Source of the DNA: Candidatus Thiobius zoothamnicola
GTDB taxonomy: Bacteria > Pseudomonadota > Gammaproteobacteria > Chromatiales > Chromatiaceae
DNA length: 64,000 nucleotides
Direction of reading: 5' to 3'
NCBI GenBank assembly: GCA_030826945.1
Contig: JAPQLC010000017.1
Span: forward strand, 1 to 64,000
The position numbers were made by a program, and so were the translations under genes. Each line of letters begins with the position of its first letter. Position 1 is the stretch's first letter. Shown here in pieces: positions 1 through 7,628 of this stretch. Below the pieces are notes generated by a model. It saw only the letters and a list, made by a program, of their open reading frames with translations, did not search any database and was not told the DNA's origin.

Positions 1-445
1 CGCTTTGAGCGGTTCATAAATGAAAGCCCCCGGCTTTGCCGGGGAGATGGTTACTGTCTGCAATGCCGGGGAATGCGGATGCTTCGACCAGATATCAGTG
101 ACATCACCGCACCAGACTTGATTAGGCTGTTCAACGGTAAATTGCTGGTCCAGATGATTCCCGGCAATGTCTGAGGGTTTGTTGGCTGGCTTATAACGGT
201 GTTTACCCGGTTGTTTACTCGTGAGGCCGGTCTCTTTCATCAAACGCCTCACTTTATAGCGCCCTATCGGTTCGCCTTGTTGTTTCAGTTGACCCATGAT
301 GGTTCGGCTGCCTGCGGCTTGGTGCAATTCAACCACTTTGGCTTTCAAACGTTGGCGTTCTGTATCCACCTTATTTTTACGCCGTTGATAAGCGTAAGGG
401 GCTTTGCGCGATGGCAAACAAATCCAGCAGCCCACGTTTTGAATA
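1..445 (-). pseudogene. IS3-family (IS150-like) OrfB transposase fragment
   Basis: Read on the minus strand from about 445 down to about 95, one frame gives an IS3-type OrfB N-terminal half: a basic stretch (RKAPYAYQRRKNKVDTER), the GSRTIMGQLKQQGEPIGR helix-turn-helix-like segment, KVRRLMKETGL, and the start of the integrase core (QPNQVWCGDVTDIW) with the first catalytic Asp. Homology stops near 95, where the normal core would continue; the sequence to position 1 does not resemble the rest of an OrfB. The N-terminus has no clear start and abuts the IS630 remnant near 440-450. It should be inactive because two of the three DDE residues are missing. Family assignment is from recalled motifs. 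Confidence 0.7.
28..44. other. Short GC-rich hairpin inside the IS remnant
   Basis: CCCCGGC, a TTT loop and GCCGGGG form a perfect 7-bp stem just beyond the point where the IS3 reading frame loses homology. No T-run follows on either strand, so a terminator role is uncertain. It may be part of whatever sequence replaced the 3' half of the transposase. Confidence 0.4.
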
Positions 446-449
446 CTCA

Positions 450-915
450 GCGCTCAAGATGAGGCCTTTTATAGACCTCCAGGACATTTTCCATCTGACA
501 CACAAAATGCGCATTCCCCTCAGGCGGAATACACCACATCCGTTTTTGCCAGAGTTTGATGGCGTTTTTTTAAAACTTGACGGACACTTTCGTGAGAAAA
601 GGTATCCACAATGTTTAAGCTCACTAACTGATTGGCCAGGCGTTGCAACGTCCAACGGGCACGACCTGTTGGTGGGTGACTGCAAGCGATACTCAACAGT
701 CGCGCTTTCGCCTCGCCATCCAGCTTCCGCTTACCCCGATCACGGCGAGGTTTTCGCTCTAAGGCTGCCGTCAAGCCCTCGCTAACACAGCGTTCACGGA
801 TTTGTTCCGCCGTGCATCGCGTAAATCCGGTGCGCTCTGCCGCTGCTTTATCGTAGAGTTTTGAGCCTTGTTCACGCTCTTCCGGTGTTAATTTCACCAC
901 GTAACGTTTTCTCAT
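450..915 (-). pseudogene. IS630-family transposase, internally deleted and frameshifted
   Basis: The minus-strand ATG at 915 opens an IS630-type transposase: start MRKRYVVKLTPEEREQ, then AEQIRERCVSEGLTAALERK, GRARWTLQRLANQL and a HESVRQVLKK motif of the DNA-binding half. Compared with family members the segment between TPEEREQ and the IRER motif looks shortened by roughly 50 residues. The frame ends at TGA near 520, but a shifted frame continues with IPPEGNAHFVCQMENVLEVY (down to about 450), the expected next block before the DDE domain. The catalytic domain is absent because IS3-type sequence follows directly. It is a dead element lying 70 bp from the polyene locus and marks past transposition there. 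Confidence 0.8.
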
Positions 916-986
916 GGCATCGCCTCCAGTAGGGTATGCTATTGGGCACTTACTTTAACATCGTAAAAATATCAATTGGTAGCCTA

Positions 987-1388
987 CTAATGCGCGACTA
1001 ACACCAAACCTTGGCACAACATCACCCGATGGTTTGTTGAAACAGTGAATTGATATTGCCTGGCATTGGCAGTATTCGCCAATTCTTCAGCGTCAATCAA
1101 AAGTGAGCTGTTTGATGCATTTTCATAAAAATTTACTTGTTTCAGGCTGGCGATAAAAGCCTTCTCTGGGACTGAATGCCCATTCAGTATGGCATGTAAG
1201 GCACCTGCCTGAGCACCAAATTCCACCCATAACATTCGGCTGAAATGCTGGTTCACGCTCATTGGTGTTTGGTTGATGGGTTTTCCTGACCGGCAACTGA
1301 TGGTTCGGGCGTCCCAAGCGGATACGTCGTCAATCAATCGCATAGCGCCTTTTTGCGGCATGGCTTCCAGTGCTTGCTGGAGGGTCAT
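987..1388 (-). CDS. 3-hydroxyacyl-ACP dehydratase-like hotdog protein (ApeP-type)
   Basis: A 133-residue protein that resembles the small hotdog-fold dehydratases of aryl polyene clusters, which remove water from 3-hydroxyacyl-ACP during polyene elongation. The N-terminal MPQKGAMRLIDDV block (about residues 9-21) matches the start of FabZ-like hotdog proteins, and WVEFGAQAGALHA (about 54-66) is the central-helix region. It lacks the HFP...PG motif of FabZ, unlike the second dehydratase of the locus at 8912. Its ATG overlaps the stop of the upstream ketosynthase-like gene (ATGA), so it is the last gene of a three-gene leftward operon. Cytoplasmic. The exact ape letter is not certain. Confidence 0.75.
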   Translation of the reverse strand: MTLQQALEAMPQKGAMRLIDDVSAWDARTISCRSGKPINQTPMSVNQHFSRMLWVEFGAQAGALHAILNGHSVPEKAFIASLKQVNFYENASNSSLLIDAEELANTANARQYQFTVSTNHRVMLCQGLVLVAH

Positions 1389-2176
1389 GTGAAGCTCGCT
1401 TTGACGCTTAAGTGCATGGATTCGCTGAGTGGGAAAGTTTGCATGTCAGTCATGCGCTGAGCAATCTGTTGCAATAATGGCCAAGCCTGGGCGGATGGAT
1501 TTTGTTCATCCGGCCAATGATTGACGGCAGGTTTGGCTTGATTTATCAAATCAAGTTGCAACCTGGCTAAATCTTTTTCAGTAGGCTCGGTGCTCACAAT
1601 GAGTCCATAAGAAAATGGCAAAGTGAACGCTGGGTGATCCGGCAATCGCCGATCCACTGGGCAGTCGTAAGAAACGAATAAAACGGGCATCTGATACGAC
1701 CGGCTTTGCATATAGCCCTCTAATAAAGCTTGTGCCACGCTATAAGGACCAGTCGCCAATGCCGTACTGGGCGTATGGCGGGATTGGCCGATCATCCAGT
1801 ACCCCGCTGCCGCATTGTGTACAGAATTATGGAATAGTGTGGGTGAAATGCGCGGTTCGGCGCGTAGAATGGCTTCGCATAAACGATAACTGGTTTCCGT
1901 ATCGCCATCTGTTGATAACAACAATATTGCTATATCATCTGCGACCGCATGTGGAAAATGTTGCTGGTATTGCGTCCAGAGATCCTGAGCGGTTTGTAAG
2001 GCAAAGGAGATCGTCGGTGTCAAACGCCGCCGCTCATTAGCGGGTAAAAAGTCCGCTTGATAGCGCATCAAAGGTTGATGGGTGGAATTTGGCTGACTGC
2101 GCAATGCGGTAAAGCTATGGGTCCAGCCCGCATGTCCTGGCGCGAATACACTGGCGACGCGAAGGTAAAGTCTCAT
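1385..2176 (-). CDS. Beta-ketoacyl synthase-like chain-length factor (ApeC-type)
   Basis: A 263-residue protein of the beta-ketoacyl synthase N-terminal-like family found in aryl polyene clusters, where the ApeC-type subunit pairs with an active ketosynthase as a chain-length factor. Visible family traits are RLTPTISFALQTAQD, a FHNSVHNAAAGYWMIG block where a catalytic ketosynthase would be organised around its nucleophile, and ATGPYSVAQALLEG. No TACSS-type active-site cysteine is present. A longer frame to 2257 is open, but ATG 2176 is preferred: it overlaps the stop of the ketosynthase gene as ATGA and begins MRLYLRVASVFAPG, which matches the family start. It would act in the cytoplasm as a heterodimer with the 2173-3387 product. 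Confidence 0.8.
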   Translation of the reverse strand: MRLYLRVASVFAPGHAGWTHSFTALRSQPNSTHQPLMRYQADFLPANERRRLTPTISFALQTAQDLWTQYQQHFPHAVADDIAILLLSTDGDTETSYRLCEAILRAEPRISPTLFHNSVHNAAAGYWMIGQSRHTPSTALATGPYSVAQALLEGYMQSRSYQMPVLFVSYDCPVDRRLPDHPAFTLPFSYGLIVSTEPTEKDLARLQLDLINQAKPAVNHWPDEQNPSAQAWPLLQQIAQRMTDMQTFPLSESMHLSVKASFT

Positions 2177-3387
2177 GCGACGTTCTCTAATAGGGTGCCG
2201 GATTGTAAAATCAGGCTGGCGTTGCTGCCGCCAAATCCCAATGCATTGCTTAAACAAGTTCGCACAGGATGCGCCAGCCCGATTGTCGGTACGCGCAGGT
2301 TGGCGGGTAAAGGTAAAGCGGGGTCCAGCTTGCTTAGGTTGAGATTGGCTGGTATGTAATGATGTTCAATGGCGAGTTGACATAAAACGGCTTCGACAAT
2401 ACCGGAGGCTCCCAGGGTATGCCCGGTAAAGGCTTTGGTCGAACCGACGTAGCAAGGGTTCTGGCAGGTGCCGAAAAGTTGGTTGACGCCATACATCTCA
2501 GCGGCGTCATTTGCTTGTGTGCCAGTGCCATGCAAATTGAGATAGTCAATGTCCTGTATCGGCACATTCGCCATTCTCAGGGCATTTTGCATGGCCAATC
2601 GGATGCCGACGCCTTCCGGATGCGGCGTGGCGGCGTGATAACCATCTGTCCCTTCGCCCACACCGGTCAAATAGACCGCATCAGCTTTTTTGTGAGAGGC
2701 TTTTTCCAGTAACATAAAACCGCCAGCTTCGCCGATATTAATGCCATTACGGTCCTTATCCAGCGGGGCACATAGTTGTTCGCTGACCAATTCCAGGCTG
2801 CTGAAGCCATAAAAAGTTGTGGCGCACAGGCTATCGACTCCACCTACCACCACAGCGCGAACCAATCCAGCTTCCAGCCAACGTTGTGCCGTAGCGAAAG
2901 CTTTGACACTCGAAGAGCAGGCGGTTGAAATGACTTGGCGTGGTCCCTGGATAGCCAAGCTGTCGGCGCAAAAATCCGCCAATGAGGTCATGCGGTGGGT
3001 AAATGCATAGGCTAATTCGGTTTGGTGCCGCAAAGCGTTTTCCGTCGCGGCGATGCCGGATGTGCTGGTGCCGACCACAAGTCCGACCTGAGTTGGACCG
3101 TATTGGCGGATGGCCCGGCTGACGTTGTCAATAAAGTCATCACTGAGCATGGCGAGATAAGCCAGCCGGTTATTACGGCAATCATAATGTTGCAGTTGTG
3201 AGGGTAATTCGGTCTGTTCACAGTTCGTCACTTCACCAAGGTAAGAGGGTGGAGTTGTAAGATCTGTAGACAGAAAGCGACGTTTCGCCAGACCGGTGGC
3301 ATTGGATTGCACGGCTGCCCAATGCGCCTGTTTGCCAATACCTAAAGCACTGACCAATGTTGATGCGATGATCTGAAATGCTGGCAT
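2173..3387 (-). CDS. 3-oxoacyl-ACP synthase (ketosynthase) of aryl polyene locus
   Basis: A full-length 404-residue FabF/FabB-type condensing enzyme. The thiolase-fold catalytic triad is intact: Cys157 in VISTACSSS, His286 in NLHGTGTQANDAAE and His323 in KAFTGHTLGASG, with Lys318 in the KxxxTGH motif. It would condense malonyl-ACP with the growing polyene chain, presumably with the chain-length-factor-like protein encoded next. It is the first gene of the leftward arm and is divergent from the methyltransferase gene, with only 49 bp between start codons, so both promoters must lie in or overlap that gap. Many aryl polyene clusters have two active ketosynthases; only this one is seen here. Confidence 0.9.
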   Translation of the reverse strand: MPAFQIIASTLVSALGIGKQAHWAAVQSNATGLAKRRFLSTDLTTPPSYLGEVTNCEQTELPSQLQHYDCRNNRLAYLAMLSDDFIDNVSRAIRQYGPTQVGLVVGTSTSGIAATENALRHQTELAYAFTHRMTSLADFCADSLAIQGPRQVISTACSSSVKAFATAQRWLEAGLVRAVVVGGVDSLCATTFYGFSSLELVSEQLCAPLDKDRNGINIGEAGGFMLLEKASHKKADAVYLTGVGEGTDGYHAATPHPEGVGIRLAMQNALRMANVPIQDIDYLNLHGTGTQANDAAEMYGVNQLFGTCQNPCYVGSTKAFTGHTLGASGIVEAVLCQLAIEHHYIPANLNLSKLDPALPLPANLRVPTIGLAHPVRTCLSNALGFGGSNASLILQSGTLLENVA

Positions 3388-3436
3388 AAATCAGCGTTAT
3401 AATCAGGCTAAAAATTCAGGCGTCATTATAGAGAAC

Positions 3437-4522
3437 ATGTCAATAGATAAAAAGAACCCGCCTTTTCATCACCCGCCGCTCACTGCCGCTGAAGCGCAAT
3501 ATGAAGCGCAAAAAATTGCATTTTCCCCTTATACCTTTCAAGCGGTCAGAGTCGCCTGGAAATCCGGCATGCTGGCTTGTCTTGCCGAATCCGCGCAAAA
3601 ACAGGCATCCGGTGAAACGGCGGAATCGATTGCCAGTCATATTGGCGTCAGCGTATATGGTGTCACCGTTATTCTGGAATCCTGTTTCAGTGTCGGCGTC
3701 GTGGATTGCGAAGACGAGCGCTACCATCTGACCAAGGTGGGACGAATGTTTTTGCATGACCCCATGACGCAGATCAACATGAATTATGCGCACGATGTCA
3801 ATTACCTGGGTTTGTATCGATTGGAAGACGCGATCAGGCAAGGACGACCTGCCGGGTTGGCGGTATTAGGCGACTGGCCGACGATTTATCCGGGATTATC
3901 CATTTTGCCTGAACCGGCCCGTAAAAGCTGGTTCGACTTTGATCACTTCTATTCGGATAATGCTTTTCCAACCTTGTTATCCACGATTTTTTCGACTCCA
4001 ACCCGCAAGATCCTGGATATTGGTGGCAACACCGGAAAATTTGCCATTGCCTGCGCGCAATATGATGCTCAAGTCCAAGTGACCATCGCTGATTTGCCGG
4101 AGCAACTGGCGGTGGCGCAGCGGCAGATAGAACATCATGGCTTTGCGTCGCGCCTGCAAGGTATTCATTTGGACGTGCTGGAAGAAGAGATACCGCCGGA
4201 TTTCGATGTCATTTGCATGAGTCAATTTCTGGATTGCTTCAGCGAAGCCCAGATCATCGCTATCCTGAAACGCGCCCGGCAGGCAATGGACGAACACACG
4301 CGTCTGTTTATTTTGGAAACCTGTTGGAACAATCAACGTTTTGAAACAGCGGCGTTTTGCATTGTCAACACCTCGCTATATTTCACGGCAATGGCGAACG
4401 GAACCAGTCGGATGTACAAGCTTGAGGATCTATTGAGATTGGCCGGGCAAGCGCATTTACAGGTGCGGCAAACCATTGAGAATATTGGCATGGGACATAC
4501 CTTACTGGAATTGACCAAATGA
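3437..4522 (+). CDS. SAM-dependent O-methyltransferase-like protein
   Basis: A 361-residue class I methyltransferase with the two-part layout of the plant/bacterial O-methyltransferase family. A winged-helix-like N-terminal domain (about 55-110) is followed by a Rossmann domain whose SAM motif I is ILDIGGNTGK at 192-201 and whose acidic ribose-binding position follows in TIADLPEQ. In aryl polyene loci such enzymes methylate the aromatic head group, so methylation of a hydroxyl or ring carbon of the polyene starter is the likely role. The ATG at 3437 starts the rightward arm, and its stop overlaps the fabG-like start (ATGA). The substrate is inferred from context only. Confidence 0.8.
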   Translation: MSIDKKNPPFHHPPLTAAEAQYEAQKIAFSPYTFQAVRVAWKSGMLACLAESAQKQASGETAESIASHIGVSVYGVTVILESCFSVGVVDCEDERYHLTKVGRMFLHDPMTQINMNYAHDVNYLGLYRLEDAIRQGRPAGLAVLGDWPTIYPGLSILPEPARKSWFDFDHFYSDNAFPTLLSTIFSTPTRKILDIGGNTGKFAIACAQYDAQVQVTIADLPEQLAVAQRQIEHHGFASRLQGIHLDVLEEEIPPDFDVICMSQFLDCFSEAQIIAILKRARQAMDEHTRLFILETCWNNQRFETAAFCIVNTSLYFTAMANGTSRMYKLEDLLRLAGQAHLQVRQTIENIGMGHTLLELTK

Positions 4523-5250
4523 ACGCGCCAGTGAAACGCGCTCTGGTCACAGGCGGCAGCGGCGATATTGGCGCGGCCATCGCCAAACGATTGGCTGAAG
4601 CAGGCCATGCTGTGATCCTGCATGCGAACCGTCATCTTCAGCAGGTCGATACATTAGCCCAACAACTCATGGATCAAGGTCGTCCGGCCAGCACCATACA
4701 ATTTGATTTACGTGACCCGGATGAGACGTGCGAACGAGTCGAAAGTTTGCTGGCGGATGGGCCGATCCAGATTATCGTGAATAATGCGGGCATCCATGAA
4801 GATGGCGTGATGGCCGGGATGGATCACGCACAATGGCAAGCACCAATCTCCGTTATCCTGAACGGCTTTTTTCATGTCACCCAACCTTTGTTATTGCCAA
4901 TGATCCGCACCCGGTGGGGACGTATCGTCAATATTTCGTCAGTTGCCGGCATTTTGGGCAACCGGGGACAAACAAATTATGCCGCCGCTAAGGCAGGGTT
5001 AATTGGTGCTTCCAAATCACTGGCTTTGGAATTGGCGTCCCGCCAGATTACCGTTAATGTTGTGGCACCAGGCATTATCAGCGGTGGCATGGCGGCCTCT
5101 GTATTTGATGAACAAGCCATTAAACAACTGGTGCCCATGCAACGCGCCGGTAAACCGGAAGATGTTGCGGATCTGGTCGAATTTTTATGCTCAGAACGAG
5201 CGGATTACATCACTAATCAGGTTTTTTCCGTCAATGGCGGAATGATTTAA
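4519..5250 (+). CDS. 3-oxoacyl-ACP reductase, FabG-like (ApeQ-type)
   Basis: A 243-residue classical short-chain dehydrogenase. It has the NADPH-binding TGGSGDIG motif (11-18), NNAG (88-91), and the catalytic Ser140/141, Tyr154 and Lys158 in NISSVAG and NYAAAKAG. It should reduce 3-ketoacyl-ACP to 3-hydroxyacyl-ACP, the step between the ketosynthase and the dehydratases of this locus. It is translationally coupled to the methyltransferase by an ATGA overlap. Downstream the operon seems to stop: a stem-loop at 5308-5339 and two opposite-strand genes separate it from the next polyene genes. Confidence 0.9.
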   Translation: MNAPVKRALVTGGSGDIGAAIAKRLAEAGHAVILHANRHLQQVDTLAQQLMDQGRPASTIQFDLRDPDETCERVESLLADGPIQIIVNNAGIHEDGVMAGMDHAQWQAPISVILNGFFHVTQPLLLPMIRTRWGRIVNISSVAGILGNRGQTNYAAAKAGLIGASKSLALELASRQITVNVVAPGIISGGMAASVFDEQAIKQLVPMQRAGKPEDVADLVEFLCSERADYITNQVFSVNGGMI

Positions 5251-5307
5251 CAAGCTTGGTAATGATGATTCCCGCGACAAGCGGTGAGTGTAAAGCTAAT
5301 CGGGTTT

Positions 5308-5339
5308 CCAAAGAGTGGGAGACGAAGTGCTCTCTTTGG
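5308..5339. terminator. Stem-loop downstream of fabG-like gene
   Basis: CCAAAGAG (5308-5315) and CTCTTTGG (5332-5339) can pair as an 8-bp stem with a 16-nt loop. It lies between the 3' ends of the ketoreductase gene and the convergent gene ending at 5372. No strong T-run follows, so a bidirectional terminator is only plausible. Confidence 0.35.
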
Positions 5340-5371
5340 GTTGTCGGCGTGGTTTTATACCCGTCAACAGG

Positions 5372-5764
5372 CTACATTTGATTTAGCTCAATGAGTGCGA
5401 TTGAGGTGATCTTTTCGTTGGGAGGTTGTGTTGTTATTTGAAGTTCAACCTGTCCGTTGCTATATAAAGCGTCATCATCAAGCAGAAAAGCATTTGACTT
5501 TGCGTAAGCATCAAACTGTTCTCTTGCTATTGTGCAGTTCATGCTGACTATCGTCGGTTTCGGCCCATCTGCTGAGCGGTATACAAAAACCGGTCTATCT
5601 ATGCACAACTCCGACATGGCCGAGAGTTCCGAAGGATTTAACCAGTAATAATCCAAGCTTCCTTGGGAATATTCCCTGTGTTCCGAGAAACTGATAAGCG
5701 TCAAATATACAGTACTTCCAACAACCATTATCAGCACGAGAAGAAATAAGCTTAGTGTACGCAT
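5372..5764 (-). CDS. Unknown small membrane-anchored protein
   Basis: I do not recognise this 130-residue protein. It begins with one hydrophobic segment (about residues 4-24, LSLFLLVLIMVVGSTVYLTL), so it is probably a single-pass inner-membrane protein with a soluble periplasmic part, or it has an uncleaved signal. The soluble part has two cysteines (SELCIDRP and MNCTIAREQ) that could form a disulfide. The ATG is one base after the TAA of the upstream DUF4056-like gene, so the two form a tightly coupled pair. They run opposite to, and between, parts of the polyene locus and appear to be an insertion. Confidence 0.6.
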   Translation of the reverse strand: MRTLSLFLLVLIMVVGSTVYLTLISFSEHREYSQGSLDYYWLNPSELSAMSELCIDRPVFVYRSADGPKPTIVSMNCTIAREQFDAYAKSNAFLLDDDALYSNGQVELQITTQPPNEKITSIALIELNQM

Positions 5765-5765
5765 A

Positions 5766-6413
5766 TTAAGAGGCCTCTTTAAAGAGTATGCCTAATGTTG
5801 CTGGTTTAATTGTATTTAATGCCGGAGGTAAAATCCCACACATTGGTCCGCCTTGTGCAGGCGGAATCGGGTATAAGAAAGGTGTGAGTGTGCGATTTTT
5901 ATTGGTTCCTACTGCGCCATACCTGTCCCAGATTTGCAACGCTATTTCTTTGCTAACTGGCTGGCAAATTTTCAGATAAGGCACATTTGGATTTATCGCC
6001 CGATAGAAACCAATCAAGTTGGAGATTAAATCCTCGGCGCTATACCCGCTATTCGTTGCCCAAGAAAATGGCCATTCGGATTGCATGGACTCGAAAGCAT
6101 GGGATACATCCAAGAAGATTGATAATGCCACCGACTTTTTCTCATCCATATTGATGTTTTTCTTAATATTGTATTCTTTTTGTATGCCAACTTTGATCGA
6201 TTTATTCCCCATCATTTGTTTGTACTTAATATTATAGAATTCGGTTTTGTCGTTCTCACCACTCTTCTGATTCAGTATGTTTCTCCACAATCTTTTGGCT
6301 CCATCTGGGTTAGCGTGTCCCAGATCTACCCATCCACATTTTCTTGTGTAGATCAATCCATATTTGCGACCAGAAGCTTGGTTGCCGTCAATAATATCTG
6401 ACCTTGATGTCAT
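5766..6413 (-). CDS. DUF4056-like protein of unknown function
   Basis: This 215-residue protein contains two blocks that resemble what I recall of DUF4056 proteins: YGLIYTRKCGWVDLGHANPD near the N-terminus (compare a GLIYT-x-G-hD-x-AH pattern) and YSAEDLISNLIGFYRAI in the second half. The histidine in LGHANPD and the acidic residues around it could be metal or catalytic ligands, but nothing is established. There is no signal peptide or membrane helix. The gene is AT-rich and its codon use differs from the flanking polyene genes, which suggests acquisition. It is the first of a two-gene minus-strand unit with the membrane protein ending at 5372. Confidence 0.55.
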   Translation of the reverse strand: MTSRSDIIDGNQASGRKYGLIYTRKCGWVDLGHANPDGAKRLWRNILNQKSGENDKTEFYNIKYKQMMGNKSIKVGIQKEYNIKKNINMDEKKSVALSIFLDVSHAFESMQSEWPFSWATNSGYSAEDLISNLIGFYRAINPNVPYLKICQPVSKEIALQIWDRYGAVGTNKNRTLTPFLYPIPPAQGGPMCGILPPALNTIKPATLGILFKEAS

Positions 6414-6803
6414 GAGACTAGCTCTCGTTGTTTTGAGTTTTTAAAGATGCCCAACTGATTGTTGGACAAGATTGTTATCGAAGGAGTGTGGTGCGTCATA
6501 TAGTAACTTCATACATCAAACATTGGAGATATGTTGACAGAATGACTTGCTATAGAAGCATCTTTTTTCAAATTTCTCAATACCTTATTATTTGCAGTGA
6601 ATCAAAGGGGGGATCTGGTTTTGATGCTGCTGTTTTCAGCGGAGTAGTATATTGACTCCTGAATTTGGCTGAAGATTGCTGGTAATCCGGCAGGAATATG
6701 ACAGTACGCCGGAGCGAAATACACAGACTGTTTTGCATTATTAGAAAATCCTGTTATAAGAAGCTTGCCGAAATTAACCTTTCTAAACCTCCAGGAATTC
6801 CTC
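6414..6803. other. Non-coding AT-rich stretch
   Basis: About 390 bp separate the start of the minus-strand DUF4056-like gene from the start of the plus-strand lipoprotein gene. I see no convincing gene. The stretch must hold divergent promoters for both; an AGGAA ribosome-binding site lies at its right edge before ATG 6804. Its base composition is like that of the inserted pair rather than the polyene genes. Confidence 0.5.
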
Positions 6804-7202
6804 ATGAAAATAAGCAAAGTCCGCGTAGTGTTAGCAACTGCATTCATCGTTGTTCTATTGGCTGGTTGCCGTTCGGCGCCTGTTCGTAATGTCGATTCAG
6901 CCACTCTGGTGACGCCAAGTAACGCCAGTTATACGCTGAGTGATGTCTCTCAAGCCATTGTGCGAGCGGGTGTTGGTCTTGGTTGGCGAATGAAGAAAAC
7001 CAAGCCAGGCCATATCATTGGTACTTTGTTGATCCGCGATCACCGTGCCGTGATTGATATCACCTATGATAAAGAAACCTACAGCATTCAATATCAGGAC
7101 AGTTCTAATTTAAATTACACCGGCACTGAAATACACAAGAATTACAATGGCTGGATTATCCGTTTAGAGCAAGCCATTCAATCACAATTAAGTCTGATTT
7201 GA
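6804..7202 (+). CDS. Small lipoprotein in the aryl polyene locus
   Basis: A 132-residue predicted lipoprotein. The signal sequence MKISKVRVVLATAFIVVLLAG ends in an LLAG-C lipobox with Cys22 as the lipidation site. The mature part has a SYTLSDVSQAIVRAGVGLGWRM segment and a tail rich in short beta-like stretches (AVIDITYDKETYSIQYQDSS). I do not know the family by name, although small lipoproteins do occur in polyene/outer-membrane loci. ATG 6804 is chosen over an upstream in-frame start because AGGAA lies 7-8 nt before it and the signal sequence begins there. A strong hairpin follows at 7211-7233. Role unknown; it may assist outer-membrane placement of the product. Confidence 0.7.
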   Translation: MKISKVRVVLATAFIVVLLAGCRSAPVRNVDSATLVTPSNASYTLSDVSQAIVRAGVGLGWRMKKTKPGHIIGTLLIRDHRAVIDITYDKETYSIQYQDSSNLNYTGTEIHKNYNGWIIRLEQAIQSQLSLI

Positions 7203-7210
7203 TGCTGTTG

Positions 7211-7233
7211 GGGCGCATGATTGTCATGCGCCC
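7211..7233. terminator. Perfect 10-bp hairpin after the lipoprotein gene
   Basis: GGGCGCATGA, a TTG loop and TCATGCGCCC form a perfect 10-bp stem starting 8 bp after the lipoprotein stop codon. No T-run follows on the plus strand, so it may be an attenuating or mRNA-stabilising structure rather than a classic intrinsic terminator. Confidence 0.5.
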
Positions 7234-7351
7234 TGGCCTCTCATCCGTTTAAAGGCAAGCCTTTCTGGCTGTTCGCCAAGAGTTTGGCGAATTTCATTGC
7301 CTCTCCTCCCAACACAAGCATGTGCCACTTATCAAATACAGAGACCTCTTG

Positions 7352-7609
7352 ATGACCCCCATACAACAAGAAATCGCGCAACTCATCATTGATGCTGTCA
7401 ATTTGGAAATCACCGTTAATGAGATTGATCCTGCCACACCGATCTTTAAGGAAGGGTTGGGTTTGGATTCGATTGATGCATTGGAAATTTCTGTCGAACT
7501 GAGCAAGCGTTATGGCGTACAGATCAAGACTGGCGATGCCAACATCGAACAAATCTTTGCTTCCATTGAGGTGCTGGCTGAGTATGTCGCCACGCATCAG
7601 TCCCATTGA
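7352..7609 (+). CDS. Acyl carrier protein of the aryl polyene locus
   Basis: An 85-residue acyl carrier protein. The phosphopantetheine attachment site is Ser40 in the GLGLDSIDALE motif, followed by the helix that contacts partner enzymes. It would carry the growing polyene chain in the cytoplasm. A longer frame starts at 7322, but ATG 7352 gives the usual ACP length and start (MTPIQQEIAQLIIDAVNLE). The gene heads the uninterrupted run to the MMPL exporter. Characterised aryl polyene loci usually encode two ACPs; I see only one in this window. Confidence 0.88.
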   Translation: MTPIQQEIAQLIIDAVNLEITVNEIDPATPIFKEGLGLDSIDALEISVELSKRYGVQIKTGDANIEQIFASIEVLAEYVATHQSH

Positions 7610-7628
7610 ATGAAGGCGTGGCAACAGG

